From Trochalopteron elliotii (taxonomy: Eukaryota > Chordata > Aves > Passeriformes > Leiothrichidae), in NCBI GenBank assembly GCA_024734555.1, contig JANPWX010000064.1, positions 1,103,990-1,167,989 of the forward strand: DNA of 64,000 nt. Direction: 5' to 3'. The stretch's first letter is position 1. Each line of letters starts with the position of its first letter. The translations under genes and the position numbers were made by a program. Positions 14,841 to 27,850 of this stretch are shown here, piece by piece. The notes beneath the pieces were generated by a model. That model was not told where the DNA came from. It searched no databases and worked only from the letters and a program-made list of their open reading frames with translations.

Positions 14841-14950
14841 CTAAGATAACCACATGGACAAAGAGTGCCTCTGGGGCTTAGGCTTGTAGAGTCACAAAAA
14901 CCTTATCTTTCTGAGATAACCACATTGACCTACAATGCCTCTGGCTGTGG
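14841..14950. repeat. Degenerate direct duplication, about 70-bp period
   Basis: The segment starting CTAAGATAACCACATGGACA at 14841 recurs as CTGAGATAACCACATTGACC at 14911, and both are followed by a variant of (A/T)GCCTCTGG. About 24 of the first 30 positions agree. The unit is not a TE family that I recognise. It is an older duplication than the 51-bp one at 10.4 kb. Confidence 0.7.
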
Positions 14951-17298
14951 AAATAGTGGATTTGAGGACAGGAACTTCAAAAATGGGGTCTCAAACCTCA
15001 TTAATGGTATGAAAAGCAAAAATCATCACAAGCAACTCTTTTCCACATGTGCAATAAGATTTCTGACTGCTCTTTCCTCTCTGCCTTCTGTCAGATGTCT
15101 AGTCAACAAACAGGTCAAATTTGCATGTTTGTTTCTGGTGTTAAGAATAAAAATGAATTTTGATTAAACCAAACCATATCATAATGGAGAACCTACAGTT
15201 TAAGATACTGTGATGTTTCATTGATAAGAAAAGTATTGCACAGACAAATCATCTGGAGGGTTCATTATAGACACGAAATTGTTGCTCTCTCATCTTGAAA
15301 CAAGCCTATGGCCCTGACATTTAATCAGAGCAAGAATGGCATTTATTAAATCTCACATGGACTAAGTCTCAAATTAAGGTGACTTACTTATTAAGGCAAA
15401 TAAACTGCAAAATACTTATTTTCTTTTACATATTTTTCTTTTATTAATGTATGTGCTTGTGCTTTCACTTGAAGATGTACTTGGGGACTTTAACCACAGA
15501 GTGACTTTTAAAAAAAATTCTTTTGTCCCTTTATCACATATATTTAATATACTTATTTTATCTGTTTATTTACCTAGACCAATGTAAGACAAACCAAGTG
15601 CAGGATTTTGTTTAAAAATAAAGAAAATTATTTTTAGACTTATACCATTAATAGCTCAGTAGTTGTTTCTCTTGAAAGTGTACTTAAGAGCAGGTATTGT
15701 TTACATAAGACCTAAAGTAAGTAACAGATGGAGAGCTTGCACTGGCTGGAATGCTTACATACAGATAGATTGTACAAAAGGAAACCTCTGTGCTCTTGAG
15801 TGGCTTTGCATATCTGTACCCAGTGTGCCTAAATGTAATAAAATGGTTATATAGTCTCATAAGATGATGGAAGATTTGATGCACTTAAATAACTAATCTG
15901 AATATTTCTTAGTAGAAATTAAATTTTATCTAGTATTTTGACTACTTTTTCTTGTAAGAGAGGTGTAGATTACAGTTTATTGATATTGACATCCTTGATA
16001 ATTGTTTTGCATCTCACTATAAAAAAAGAGGTTGAATACATGCATAACATATTAGAATTGCCATTAAGCAAATGATTCTGAATTAATGTTTTTCCTCTCT
16101 TGCTATGCAAAACAAATTTTCCCCAATTAATTTACAATTGATTACTCTATAGTATGTCCCAAGGGAATGCAAAAAAGGTCTGTTTATATGTTCTCTGCTA
16201 TTGTGTTTCTGTAGTTTGATTAAACCAAGCATCACCATAATCCAAAGGGAAGCATATGCTCATAGCAGTAATGTCTGAGGCACTTTTAGTTTGAATGCTT
16301 CCCAAAGCCTAAATACAGAATTAGCCTCTATTAGTTTACCCTTCCAATCCAAGAGGATGCTGCCAGATCTGTTCAAAACTTCTAACCTGTTCAGGGGCTG
16401 TACATGTGCTCTTGTTTTGCTTGTCAATCTAATACTATAGTTTGCAGTTTTAGCTACATGTCAAAATCCCCATCCCTGATAACCAGAGGAAAAAAATGTG
16501 TCTGAGCTTATTTTCTTCTGCTAAGATGATCCATAGCTTTTGCATTCTTTTCAGGTATGTGATGATCTAGAAGAAGTCAGCAGAGATAAGTAAAACAGGC
16601 AGAGCAGCATTTACTGGTTAGACCTTGTGAAAAAGGTAACAGGAACAATATTCAAATGCTTATTTAAATCCAAACACTTTTACATTTTTTATTATTCCAT
16701 TTCAAGTACAAATTTAGAAATATTTTTATTATCTTAATGGGCAAAATCATGTATTTGGAAAGAGGAATCAGGATGTAACCAAGTATTTTCCTCTATTGTA
16801 TTAGAAAATAGTTTCATGTGGAAACTATTCATGTGGAAACTATATTTAATTTTCAGAAAAAAAATTACTGAAAGGTGGGAAAAAATGCTTAATGTAGTTA
16901 ACTGTAAACTATTAATTATGAGTCCTGGCTTGGTTCCTGTGTAGACTGCTTGGATAAAGGCCTGTCTTTAGGACCTTAGGGGCTGTGGATCTCCAGTGGA
17001 CACAGAGGCTCCTTTCCAGACTTCAAAAGTGAAAGAATGACAGAGTTTTCCTTAAGATATGTTCATTAATGGCTAACTTCAGTTGACTCCCTTTTTATCA
17101 TTCTGATTATTTTGTACTACATTGCAAGACATCTCCTCATAAATTATATAGGACCTAGACATGTAACAAAGAGTTCTGCATTTTGGGGAGGGAGTATATA
17201 TAATTAATGAGCAACTGCAAAATCCTTTAATTCTTACTTTGAACTAAATCTTAATCTTTAACAGATTATGAGAATTGGAGATCTTTATAATGATTATC
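14951..17298. other. AT-rich non-coding DNA with one micro-duplication
   Basis: No supported gene. ORFs of 63-100 codons overlap each other on both strands. A perfect 15-bp tandem duplication (TCATGTGGAAACTAT twice) sits at 16814-16843. Confidence 0.55.
16814..16843. repeat. 15-bp x 2 tandem micro-duplication
   Basis: TCATGTGGAAACTAT occurs at 16814-16828 and is repeated exactly at 16829-16843. Such short duplications typically arise by replication slippage. Confidence 0.95.
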
Positions 17299-17410
17299 AC
17301 AGAATCATAGAATAATTTGGGTTTAAAGGGACATTAAAGATAATTTCATTTCCAACCCCTTCCACCATGGGCAGAGGCACTGTCCACTCTACCAGGCTGT
17401 TCAGATCCCT
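17299..17410 (-). mobile_element. CR1 LINE 3'-end fragment
   Basis: The plus strand reads CACAGAATCATAGAATAATT, then TTGGGTTTAAAGGGACATTA, a TTCCAACCCC block, CCATGGGCAGAGGCA and a CCAGGCTGTTCAGA block. This is the reverse complement of the classic CR1 3' end in birds, including its terminal ATTCTATG-type motif. The element is therefore on the minus strand, 5'-truncated to about 110 bp and moderately diverged. A run of 14 A at 17503-17516 nearby is not the CR1 tail type and is probably unrelated. Confidence 0.92.
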
Positions 17411-19950
17411 ATTACGCTTTGGAAGATGATATCCTGTACATCATTAAAGAAGTTTTGAAAGCTTTACTTGTTTGCTATAGATGTCTACTAGAAATGTAAT
17501 TTAAAAAAAAAAAAAAGGCAGAAAACAACTATCAGGTTGGACAGAATATAATCTTTGCTTTTAATTTGCACATAAACCATCAAGCAAATGAGTTTAAAAA
17601 ATACAAACAATACTCTTTCTTTAATATAATTTCTTAAAACTTTCAGAAAATACATGCACATGCTGGCACATGAAGTTCTGAATTCTCTTTGGCGCTGAGA
17701 GATCCTAATAGAAGTGCACAATATTATTCTTTTATAGGCTGCTCTGTACCTCAGAAATAAACTGAGTAACATGTGGCAGTTGCTAGGGTAACCAGTTTTT
17801 GCATTTTGCAGAAAAAGTCCAAGAATAAAACACATGTAAATTGGCAGTGTGGAAAGCAGTATCACATACAGTCTCATATTCTCAATTTGCTCTTTATGGT
17901 TTTCCGTTATATTATTTACATAACAATGAATTAGATCTGCTTCATCTTTTACTCCCATACACTTGTATTTTGCATGGCTATGAAAGGCATTTAAGCATTC
18001 AACTGCTAAGCTTAAAATGGTTTTTGCCCTGTCAAACTATCTAGATTTACTGTCAATAAGATATAGCTGTGGGTGCTCTAAGTGCTGATCATGTTTGCTA
18101 TGTGTGATTATCAGGACATGTAAACAGAAATTAAATTGAATTTTAAAAGTTGTCCTTTGCACATAAATACGATTTCCTGTAATTGTTCAAATTCCTCAAA
18201 TTCCATTAAGCATCTATCTTGAATATGAGAGAGCCTGAGTTAAAAGCCAGCAGGCGTTTAAAAAGACAAGATTTTCTTGTTCTCACAAGAGTCCCATTTA
18301 GAACTGAACTTGAATTCTTGTTAAAGCAAACTTTCTGTGCTTGTTTTGGAAAATGTTTGTTAGTAAATTCTGCAAATTACTGCATAATGAGAAATGCATC
18401 CTGGTTGCAAGAAGAAATAATTTTATAATGAATCATTAACATTTTGATTTGAGTTACATTCAAAAACTTAACCCAAGTGAATTCCAACATGCAGACTTTG
18501 GCAGATGTAACAGTCATAGCAAAACATAATCTAAAATAATTATTTTGTTGAAATTCTTCTTCTAAAATGTCTTTATTCTTCATATTTTTCAGTTTAGAGT
18601 ATTCCAGTGCTAGAATATTTACTTAGGAAGTTGATATAATACCAGTGATAAATATCAGCAATATAATTTACTTTTTTCAGAAACATTTTTCTTTAAAAAC
18701 ATTATCAAATTATAGCATTTACCCATGCTAAAGAATAGAAATGCAATCTTGTCTGCACAGAATGGTTCTAACATGAGAAAAATGCTTTAAAGGCCTTCCC
18801 AACCCTCCCTTTAAACTTAGTGCTAAGTAAATCTCATGACAATGATTTTATGCACATGCAGAACTAAAAACAGAAAGGGCTGTCTTACATTATCTACTGA
18901 TAAGATTGAGCAAAGACTGGAATTTAGTGCTGCAGCTTATTTCTGTCCTGCTTTACACTCTTTGGTTTCCATGGGGTTACAGGTAGTACTATTGTGTGGT
19001 TCTAGTTTGTTGCTTTTTCCAAAATTAGGACTTAAAACGGCATCCATTTAATCATCTGTAAAAGGGTACTCTAAATTTCAGGCAAAATTAATTGACCATT
19101 TTGTGTTTCTAAAATTACTCTAGTAGAGTATCTTGATAATCTTGATATTGGAGGAAGTAATTTTGATATTGGCAATAACTATGGAAACTCAGCATAAATA
19201 ATACCTTCAAACTGACAAGTTTTCTCAGCAGAACCACTTCTCATGAAACTCACTGCAGGTTTATAAACATGTAAATAGTGAAGCAGTTTAAGTATATTCA
19301 CTCCATGAGGTAAAATACCACACTAGGAAGTTAGAGCCAAAGTTTAGCACTTAAACTGGTTATTAAAGTGGTTATTATGCTAACTCTAATTCATGATTGC
19401 TAATGCTGTATTTTTGAAGCTGTGTCTAAAACAGTAGTGTATTCAGCCCCAGATCTGTGGAAAACACTGAACACCTGGCTGAGCAGAAATACAGAGATTA
19501 CAAATTAAGATGGTAATGTTTCAAGGAATCATACTTCTCTCTTCCTAGAAAATAGTTTCTTTCTGTTAACTGAATAAATATAGTGTGTTATTTTAAAATT
19601 TTTAAACAAGCCAGTAGGACATTTAAACCATTTTTAGTGCCCTGCTGGGATTTCATTGAATTACTCTTCTCTTGGTAGGCAACAGCAAAGCAAATATTGC
19701 CTTGTGTCCAAATGGAGTTTTATTTCCTTTGGCATTCTAGCAGACTGTCTGCCTTTTCAGAATTTTCAGCTCCATACAACTAGCTCAGAGACAGATTGAA
19801 CAGTGCCCTTCACCTCTAGTAACATCTAAATTGCTCTCATCTGATGCAGTCATACCAAGACATCTAAGCAGGCTCCGATGCCGGTGGTGCTGTATTTGTT
19901 ACCCAAGGCAGCGTAGGCAGAGAAGCAAGCCTTCCTGCTGAGAGGATCAT
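17411..19950. other. AT-rich non-coding DNA, no gene recognised
   Basis: The 156-codon minus-strand ORF at 17488-17958 has hydrophobic stretches but begins in ordinary AT-rich sequence, ends in an F-rich segment encoded by the poly-A run, and overlaps other ORFs. I do not support it as a gene. An RFX X-box-like motif (GTTGCTAGGGTAAC, 17779-17792) is present; one base departs from the GTNRCC half and the GGTAAC half is exact. Confidence 0.5.
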
Positions 19951-20045
19951 CGTGAGATTGTCAAGTGGAAGGCACCTCAGCAACTCTTTAGTCCAACCTT
20001 CCACTGAAAGCAAAGTCTGCTTTTATGCCAGACCAGCTCATGGAA
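19951..20045 (-). mobile_element. CR1 LINE fragment, diverged
   Basis: The order of AGATTGTCAAGTGGAAGGCA, a CTTTAGTCCAACCTTC block, AAAGCAAAGTCTGCTTT and a CAGACCAGCTCA block follows the reverse-complemented 3' region of a CR1 subfamily. The terminal AATCATAGAAT motif is not preserved here. Boundaries and subfamily are uncertain. Confidence 0.6.
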
Positions 20046-23000
20046 GGTAAAAATCAAACTGGAATTTCTTACTACTTTCAAATCTTGTTCTTTGAGCATT
20101 CCATTGCAAACAGATCATGGTGGATTCAATACTGTACTTTGACATGCCAAACAAAATTTATTTTAAAGCAATGCTAATGCAAATTTAATTTTTATGGAAT
20201 TGAACGTTTTCCTCAGCCCTGAGCATTGATTACTCTTTATTGTAAAAATAAATATTTACATTGCAATTAATGATGGAGTACATGGTTTTAACAGAATTTA
20301 ATCAGACTTTTTGAAAGTTTGGCTAAGCTCTATGTGAGAGATTAAATAGTTGTGTAGTGGATTTATGCCACAACTTTTAATGTGCTTGCCACTGAGTAAC
20401 TGTAAATGGGCAGTCTACAATCTCAACATAACTATTATAGCTTCCCTGCCATATTTATGTCAGGCACAGATATCATGTGTTTATTTAAACTTTTTATCAT
20501 TTTTTCTTAATTTTTAATGTTTTCTGGACTTGTTTGCTGTTGTTAGGATTGACATAATGGCATACCAACACAAGATGCTTTTTGAAGAACTGACATGTAA
20601 ACTGAATTTAAAACAAAGTAACGATCACAAAAACTTAATCCACATTCACCTACAATAAATGGAGATTTTTTTTGTTTCTTTTTGTGAAATTTTAGTAAAC
20701 CTCAGAGGCTGTCAGACCAGTAATGAGAATAACGTTTGAAAACCGGCAAGTTTATGGATTTTCCAACCCTTAAAAGAGCAAAGGGTATTTCAGTATGGAG
20801 CAGAAGGCCAGGACCTCCAAGTATGCAAATTCCAGATATATGGATCTATATACTTTGCTTGAATTGAAATGACCAGAGATCCTAAATGTACTTAGTAATT
20901 TGGACAATATATGGGTAATTTAAGATTTCAGCATTTAAATCTTTGAAATTGTATGTAATTTTAGTTATCTATTCTAGTTACAGTTTACTGTTAAATACCT
21001 GCTGAAGGCAATATTTAAATGCCTAATAAAGTCACTTGTATGTGCATTGCCTTGAGTAGCCTCATTAAAATGACTCTATGCACTAATATCCAAGGTGATT
21101 GCTTCCTATCAGAGGGAGTGTAGGGTTTGTATAATGTATTCCCCAATATGCATATTATCCTTGGGTGGAAGTGAGAAATGCAGAAATATTTCTGTGCAGT
21201 TCCTCAGATTGACTGGCTCTTCTTTCTGCCCAGGAAAGAGCTTAGCAGTTTGGCTGCTGCTATTGCAAGACAGAGTACTTTCCCTTATGTGTTTATGCAG
21301 CTTAGAGTTTGGAGTCTAACCCTGGAATAGTATGCTGAATATCCTTTTTGTCTCTTATTTTACAATAAAAACAAAATTACTGAAAGTGTGTTTGTCTGAA
21401 AAAATATTGATGATTGAATAATCTATATCAAAGCAACATTCAGAAGAATATGTTACCTGAATTATACATGCTGGGTGAAATTGCTATTCAGACAAACGTT
21501 TCTAGCTTACAGATCGTTATATTTGCAATTACCTCATTTTGTCTTCTTTCACCTCATAACGATGCCTTTATAAACGGGTATAATCGTTATTAATCATTCT
21601 ATTTCTCTCAAGTGCTGTTGAGTTTTAGCCTTGTATTGGGCTTACCAGCAAGTAACTGGCCAAACACATTAAATGAAATAGTAAAATTACTGTACTGTGA
21701 GAGTGTGATGAAATAGTCTACAGTTTCAGCTGTCTTTTCAGAAAGTTGACATGGTGCATCTTGTGTAAAAAAGAAATATATGTTAAAAATGATGCCATAC
21801 ACGCGATATATCTAGGATAATCTTTTAGTGTTATACTTAGGAGGGTAACCTACGTAACTATGTTTTGTTATAAAGTGATATTAAATAGGAGTTGTGCAGA
21901 TAATGTCCCTCAAGTTACAGTGGTAATGAAGCACCACTTGACTGTAATTATATTTTTCATACCAAAAGGCTTTTTTATTTACTTGTGTAGAATTTGTCAA
22001 GAGAAAATACTGTATTTCATTAACTGATTGAATTGTTTCAGAACATCCTTTTGCAGTGCAGAGAGAGGGAGAATTTTACAGCACTGCCTGATTTCTGTAT
22101 GGAACACACAAAAGAGAGCAGTTTAGTATTATGCAGTGGGTTTGGAGCTGTTGTAACACAGAAAAGAGTTTTTTCTGGAATACGCAGCTCCCATGTGAGC
22201 CTTGACCAGTGTGGGCTTTCCTGTCTCTCAGCTCCTTCCATGGCATGCAACATGGAGCCAGCTGGGGTGGGGAGCTCAGCAGGTAATTCTGCACTTGGGT
22301 GGAAACACTGCACTGCACTGTACTGCACTTGGGTGAATTAGCTCACTGTTAAGTGTCATCTGCAAAAACTGCTGATGCTTGACATGACCTCTAGAGAAAG
22401 CTGCTTTCCAGAGGGGAGAGGAAGTTCAGTGACTTGAGAGAACTTGGCAACAGGAATGAGCTTGGGGTGAAGAAACAAATGTCTCTCTCTAGTCTTTCTA
22501 TTTATACCTACAGTGACACTAGCTAAAGTCTTTGAGAAAAGTTTCTGTTTTCACATAAAAATTATTCCTGTCAAGATGAAAAATTTTATTAGGTCTTTAG
22601 GTACTGAATAAATCACATAAATATGATATAAATAGCGACACATATATTTCTGTTTTCAGCAGATTTATGCTACTATTGTAAAGTAGGAGACATTTGTATT
22701 TATCCTTATTCAGGGCATGAGTCCCATAACTGTTCTTATTTCAATGCCTCCCAAATCTGGCATATATTTCTCATTCTATTTCAAATAAGAATGACTTTTT
22801 GTTTTAGCACCATGACAAGACTAACCAACCCAGTTTCCTTTAACTTCTCAACACCACACTAGAAGAGCCCTAGTAATGTCTGACCATCATGTTGCTTTTT
22901 TAAAGACAATTTGGGGGTCATCTTTTCTTATTCAGGATGATTGTGTAATAGAATACTATAGTATGGAGTACTATGGTGATTTAAAAAAAGGTCTCGATGC

Positions 23001-25289
23001 ACAACTTTGCTCTTCATTGTGTGTTCTATTACACCACACTTTTTTTGTTTGTAATTATTCCATAATTTATTAAATAGGTAATTTCTGAAATTGTCTGATC
23101 CCTAGACATATAAGTGCATAAAAATATTTTTTCTTCATTTTTTTCACACTAGTTGCTGAATGCCCAGGGATTTTTGGTACAGCTAAACTTAAGATTTGTA
23201 CCTTTTTAATGCCAAATGTTATAGAGAATTTAAAGTACTTCCTGGCAGACTAGTTGCTATTTGCATAACAAGAGATGTCTATTAAAAGACTCTTGGGGTA
23301 ATACTAATAACCAGTAGACATTTTGAAAAAATATTCCCTGTAGCATTTTATTGTGCTTTGCATGTTTACCTCTAAATACAGATACTTTTCAGAAAAGAGA
23401 AAAGGTAAATGAGTTCTTTTGTGCCAGTGTTGTTAGAAAGCATTTCCCAGTTTGACTGAGACTGGGAGCTGGGAGCACAAAAGAGGCAAAAATTCTTTTC
23501 TACTCTAATACAGAGGTCAGTAGAGTTAAACTACCATTAAATTCGAGGCAGATATTTTAATGAATTCTAGAAATACAATAACTGAATAGGAATAATATGA
23601 CTACAGAGATCTTATTTCTTATTTCCTTTGAATTAGACCACTGCTGCTTGTGGCCAAGCTGAAAAAGAGTTGAGATAAATTTTTTGTGAAAAAGAAGTAT
23701 TTCTAAATGAAGGATAATGGTTTTGAGGATATGCTGTATAAATTCGTGATTATAAAATAAAACTTCCCCTTAATTTTAATGTCTGCATTTGTTTTTGCTT
23801 TGAAAAAAAGCAAGCAGTTTGGTGAATGCTAGGGGAGAGAGCAGGCCTGTAGCTTGTAATAGAGTTGATGTTCCAATCATAAAGAATATGAAATCCTGGT
23901 GGGACAGGGTAATTGGATCAAGCAAAATAGTGAAAGTAGTTTGTATTTGGCCCTCAAAATTCTCTTTCTCACAAAGTGTCACATTCAGCTACTCCACGAA
24001 GAACCCAATATGAAATAATCTTATTGACATCCATATTGGATCTTTCTCTGGTGCAGATGAGTATAGCTCCATGTGCTGTGCTTATAAACATTTATCAGTT
24101 CAGATGAGGATATGAATTTATTGAGAAAAAATGATGAAGTCATTTGTAGATTTTGTGTATAACACTGAAGGTCATACTGTTTATTTAAATAAGCTCTTTA
24201 TGAACGACACCATTTCGCAATAACAGCTTTTAACAGTTTGTGGACTGGTCAGTTGAATACGTAAAAGGCACTGTAGTTCCTTTTTACAGTTACATTACAG
24301 TTTCAATGAGAAGCATTGATTTTTCTCGTAATACTAATGTGTTTAATGACCTTTCTAATGACATCTGTCACTACTGTTTCTTCTCAAATTCTACTGGCAT
24401 TTTCTTTCAGTGAAGCAAAGGATTTTAATTGCTTGTTGTGTTGTTAGCATGAGAATTAGTATTCTTTTAAAGTAGTATGTAGGCTTGTAGAAGGCATGTT
24501 CTGTTAAAAAAATAATTTTTGATCCTCAGAAAAATTTCAGAAACTGTCCATTCCTTTGTCTTCAGAAAATAATTTCTTGAGTGCTACATGTGAAATTGGT
24601 TTTTCATTGTCAGTTTTTCCCACTTGATATTGAGTAGTTTGTGATATTTGACAAGGAAGTCAAATAGTAGTTTCTGACAATGTTGCTCTCAAGAGTTTTG
24701 TTTTCCTTCAGCTTTTAATGGTACTATCTGAAGAAAAGATATATGAATTAACTAAAACATTAATGTACCATGAATCACTAAAACATCTATATTCAAAAAA
24801 GTTCAAAAACGGTATAACTTTTCTCTCTGTGGTGACTTTTGTTTCAGTTGTAGATAGAGCTTGTCTTGTAGAACTCTTTTGTTTTCTATTGCTTATCTTC
24901 TTCTATTGTTTTAATACTCTAAAACTTGGCTATTAACAACCAGTCTGACTTTAGTTAGTGATCATCAGCAAGCAGCAAAGCTTTTGGTTAGCTTGTAATT
25001 ATTAATATAATAAAGGTTATTGGTAAGACTCAAAGAAAGTGGCTCCAGCACTCCTAAATAGTTCACTCTCTCTTGCAAACAGTTTTGTTTTCTAGTGACA
25101 AGGGACAAGTGTTTACAAGTGAAAAGCAGGAAGTGAGTATTTCCAGAAGTTGCTCAGTCTTGATCAGTTAACAAAGATTATACATTATATTTTTGATCTG
25201 CATTACAGGTGGCAACGTTACTTAGTTGATCTGGTCTAATTCAGGTGCAAGAACGAAGTACTCACCCACTTCAGGGTACTCCAAGCAGG
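20046..25289. other. AT-rich non-coding DNA, no gene recognised
   Basis: No supported gene. A slightly GC-richer patch around 22030-22480 produces three overlapping ORFs of 80-102 codons on both strands, none with recognisable features. Inside it a 13-bp direct repeat (CTGCACTTGGGTG at 22289-22301 and 22323-22335) flanks CACTG-type repeats. The remainder is plain AT-rich DNA. Confidence 0.5.
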
Positions 25290-25380
25290 CATGCTCTTAC
25301 GTCATGCTCAGAGCTGCCACCCTGAAAGGCGGGACTTCAGGGTTACCATAACAACATCAGCCCGTCGTTGGCTGACACTA
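25290..25380. promoter_or_regulatory. Candidate promoter/enhancer module (CRE-like, GC-box-like, X-box-like)
   Basis: Within 60 bp there is TTACGTCA (25297-25304), a CREB/ATF-type site with one change from the full palindrome. It is followed by AAAGGCGGGAC (25326-25336), a GC-box-like core, and by GTTACCATAACAAC (25342-25355), which matches the RFX X-box consensus except for one base in the second half. CCCGTCGTTGGCTGACAC (25361-25378) adds two CpGs and a TTGGC motif. CpGs are locally concentrated against an AT-rich, CpG-poor background. The motifs are visible; promoter or enhancer function is inference, and I see no adjacent coding exon. Confidence 0.4.
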
Positions 25381-27769
25381 CAACATTATTGCAGGAGCTT
25401 TGAGGGAGTATTAACCAAAATACAGTCCCCATACATTTAGCCTGGTTTGCTGGTTAAGAATGTCTATGCTGTGTAGAGATGTTTCATCTACAGTATATGT
25501 TCTCTGTACATGTATGATTGAAATGGCCGCATGTTTCTGAAGCTCTTTGGCATGTCTATATAATATTTTGAAGTGGCACATTAGAGTATATGTGGCAAAA
25601 CCCTAGATGCATTTGTGTAAAGTTACTCGTATTTACTTATTTTCTACATTAAAAATGAATAAGGAGAAACATTCAGAAAAGCTGAGCAGCTACCAAGGCA
25701 TGTAGAAAAAGTTTCCTCTGAGTAGTCCTTTGCACATAGCAAAGGATGAAGAGATCAGAATCAGCTTTTTCTCTACTTATTTTATAGCACATTTTGTAAA
25801 AATCCAAACCAGGAGCTGGAAATGCTTGTTTTAACAACTAAAGTGCACGTGCAGTGCGAATGACAACAGGATATTTAATTAATTAGACCAGAGATTGTGT
25901 TTCATATAATAAAATAAGTCAGCTTGCTTTAAACAGGTTTCACAGACCTTCTAAAATATAGGAAGCAAGCTTGCCAATAGCAGGAGCTAATGCTTCAATA
26001 CCTTTCATTTTGTACTCTGGAAAGAAAACCTCTTCTTAAGCTCATTCATTTTCCAGAGGGAATGTCGAATGCTGTGGCATATTGTCAGAGCTGCTTTATT
26101 GTCACCATTTACAAAGGTCACCTGAATTAATTGACTTCTTACCATACGTATTGTTAAGCTACCCATTTCCTGACATTTTTGGAAAGGTGACAGACTTAAA
26201 GCCAGTGGCTATCTGTTGATGGTTCTTTCACAGTGTTTGTTTCTCAGAACACAGTAGGTCTAAAATTACAAGCAAATAATTATATTGGTGCAAAGGAACA
26301 GAATCTTCATGACGTTCTCCAGAGTGCATGGGAGTGAGGGGGCTGAAGGGAGAAAAAGGGGTAGGAGAAATAATCAAAATAGTCAGGTGTTTTTAATACA
26401 GATGTAGTATTCCAAAAACAAACAAAAACATACGGGAAGATGCAGATTGTATTTTTTTCCACTTTGAAGCATGCATTAGAGGGCTAACCTGTCTTTTTCA
26501 TGGTGTAAAGTAAAATCTATCTCTTTCTTTCACTGATGCATGAATCACAGATCCATGCTGATGCACTTTACCGAATGTGTGTTCATCTCAATACTGAGGT
26601 ACTCTCATACTGCATGGAAGAAATGACATACACATGCATAAGCACAAGCACATTAGACAACTGTAGTGTTAGCCTGGAATTTTAAGTTGATTAAATTGGT
26701 TAAATAAAAATTACTGATATTTTTCTAGCCCCCTGCATTTGCTGCCTTCTCCTTCCCCTGTGCAGGGCTCTCTTTCTCATCAGCAGTGCTGGGCAAAAAC
26801 TCCAGCTAGACATGTGAAAACAAAGACATGGAAAGCAAAGATAAATAGTTCTGAGCCTTGCTATGCTAAAACAGGCAAAGCTTTTATAGTGATGGATTTA
26901 AACACTCTCCTTCCATGTAAATAGAGGCACCCTGCTGAGATCGTGTTAATTACCAAAGAAGATTAGAACTCCTCTGCTTAATGTTATCCTTTTTACCTAA
27001 CGTCCGTTCCAGCTGCATCAGTAATCAGACATTCACACTGTCCCTTCTGACTGGAAAGGGGATGTTTTTAAGCAAAGTCATTTGCCACAATCCTTAAGAT
27101 GTAGCCTGGCAGAAATTCAATAACTGTTTGTGATATGCTCATCCAGCCTCATTGCTCAGTGGTTTTTAGGTCTTGACATAAACAGCATTTCCCTTAATCC
27201 TAGCACTGGAGAGAAGAAAGGAGGCTGTCCTGTATCCTGTTTTATTGGTTTCAAAACACAGAGGAAGTGTTTAATTTGATATTGCCTCTGAAACATCAGT
27301 GGAAACGTTCTCCTTTTATATTTTTTTATCCTTTGATGTTCTTTCAAGCTATCAAATGCACAAATCTGATACTATTGCAAGCATATTTAGATTATCTCTG
27401 GCATAAAAAGCGTATTGCATTTGCATTTCTGTTCAGAAAGAAAAATGTGAAAATAGACTAGTAAAATAACTTTCCAAAAAGAAGAAAGGGGAAGGAGTCT
27501 ACAAGTTAAGATAAAAGTCAGGGTAAAATTGAAAATAAAGAGGAACTTACCCTATAATAAGAGTAGTTTCAGAGCTGGAGGAGTTCTTGCATCTCAGTGA
27601 TTTTGAATCCTTAGTTCAGGTAGCGACATACTTGTATTAAAGCCAGAGTCTGTATAGATGAGCACACATGTATGTATGGGTGGGAGAGAGTGTGCATGCG
27701 TGTGTCTAACAGTCTATAATACAAAGATGTATCTATTGATATCCTACAACATGAGAGACTCTCTGTGCT
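25381..27769. other. Non-coding DNA upstream of CpG island, possibly regulatory
   Basis: No ORF above 64 codons. The block 26040-26130 is dense in developmental-factor-like motifs: ACAAAGGTCA (26111-26120), CACCTG (26119-26124) and TTAATTGA nearby. A 9-bp inverted repeat (AGCTTGCTT 25921-25929, AAGCAAGCT 25963-25971) is present. The position within 2.5 kb of the CpG island makes proximal regulatory elements plausible, but none is demonstrated. Confidence 0.4.
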
Positions 27770-27850
27770 GCCAGCTGAGATCCCTTGCGTTTGCCAGGCG
27801 CTGTTGCTGCCTGGCTGTCTGAGGCTCGCAATCCAGCGGAGAGAGAAAGC

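Noticed and set aside
17488..17958. 156-codon minus-strand ORF with hydrophobic stretches
   Set aside because: Hydrophobicity follows from T/A-rich DNA and the end is encoded by a poly-A run; no family resemblance.
22033..22341. Three overlapping ORFs in a slightly GC-richer patch
   Set aside because: They overlap on both strands, with no domain or conserved feature visible.
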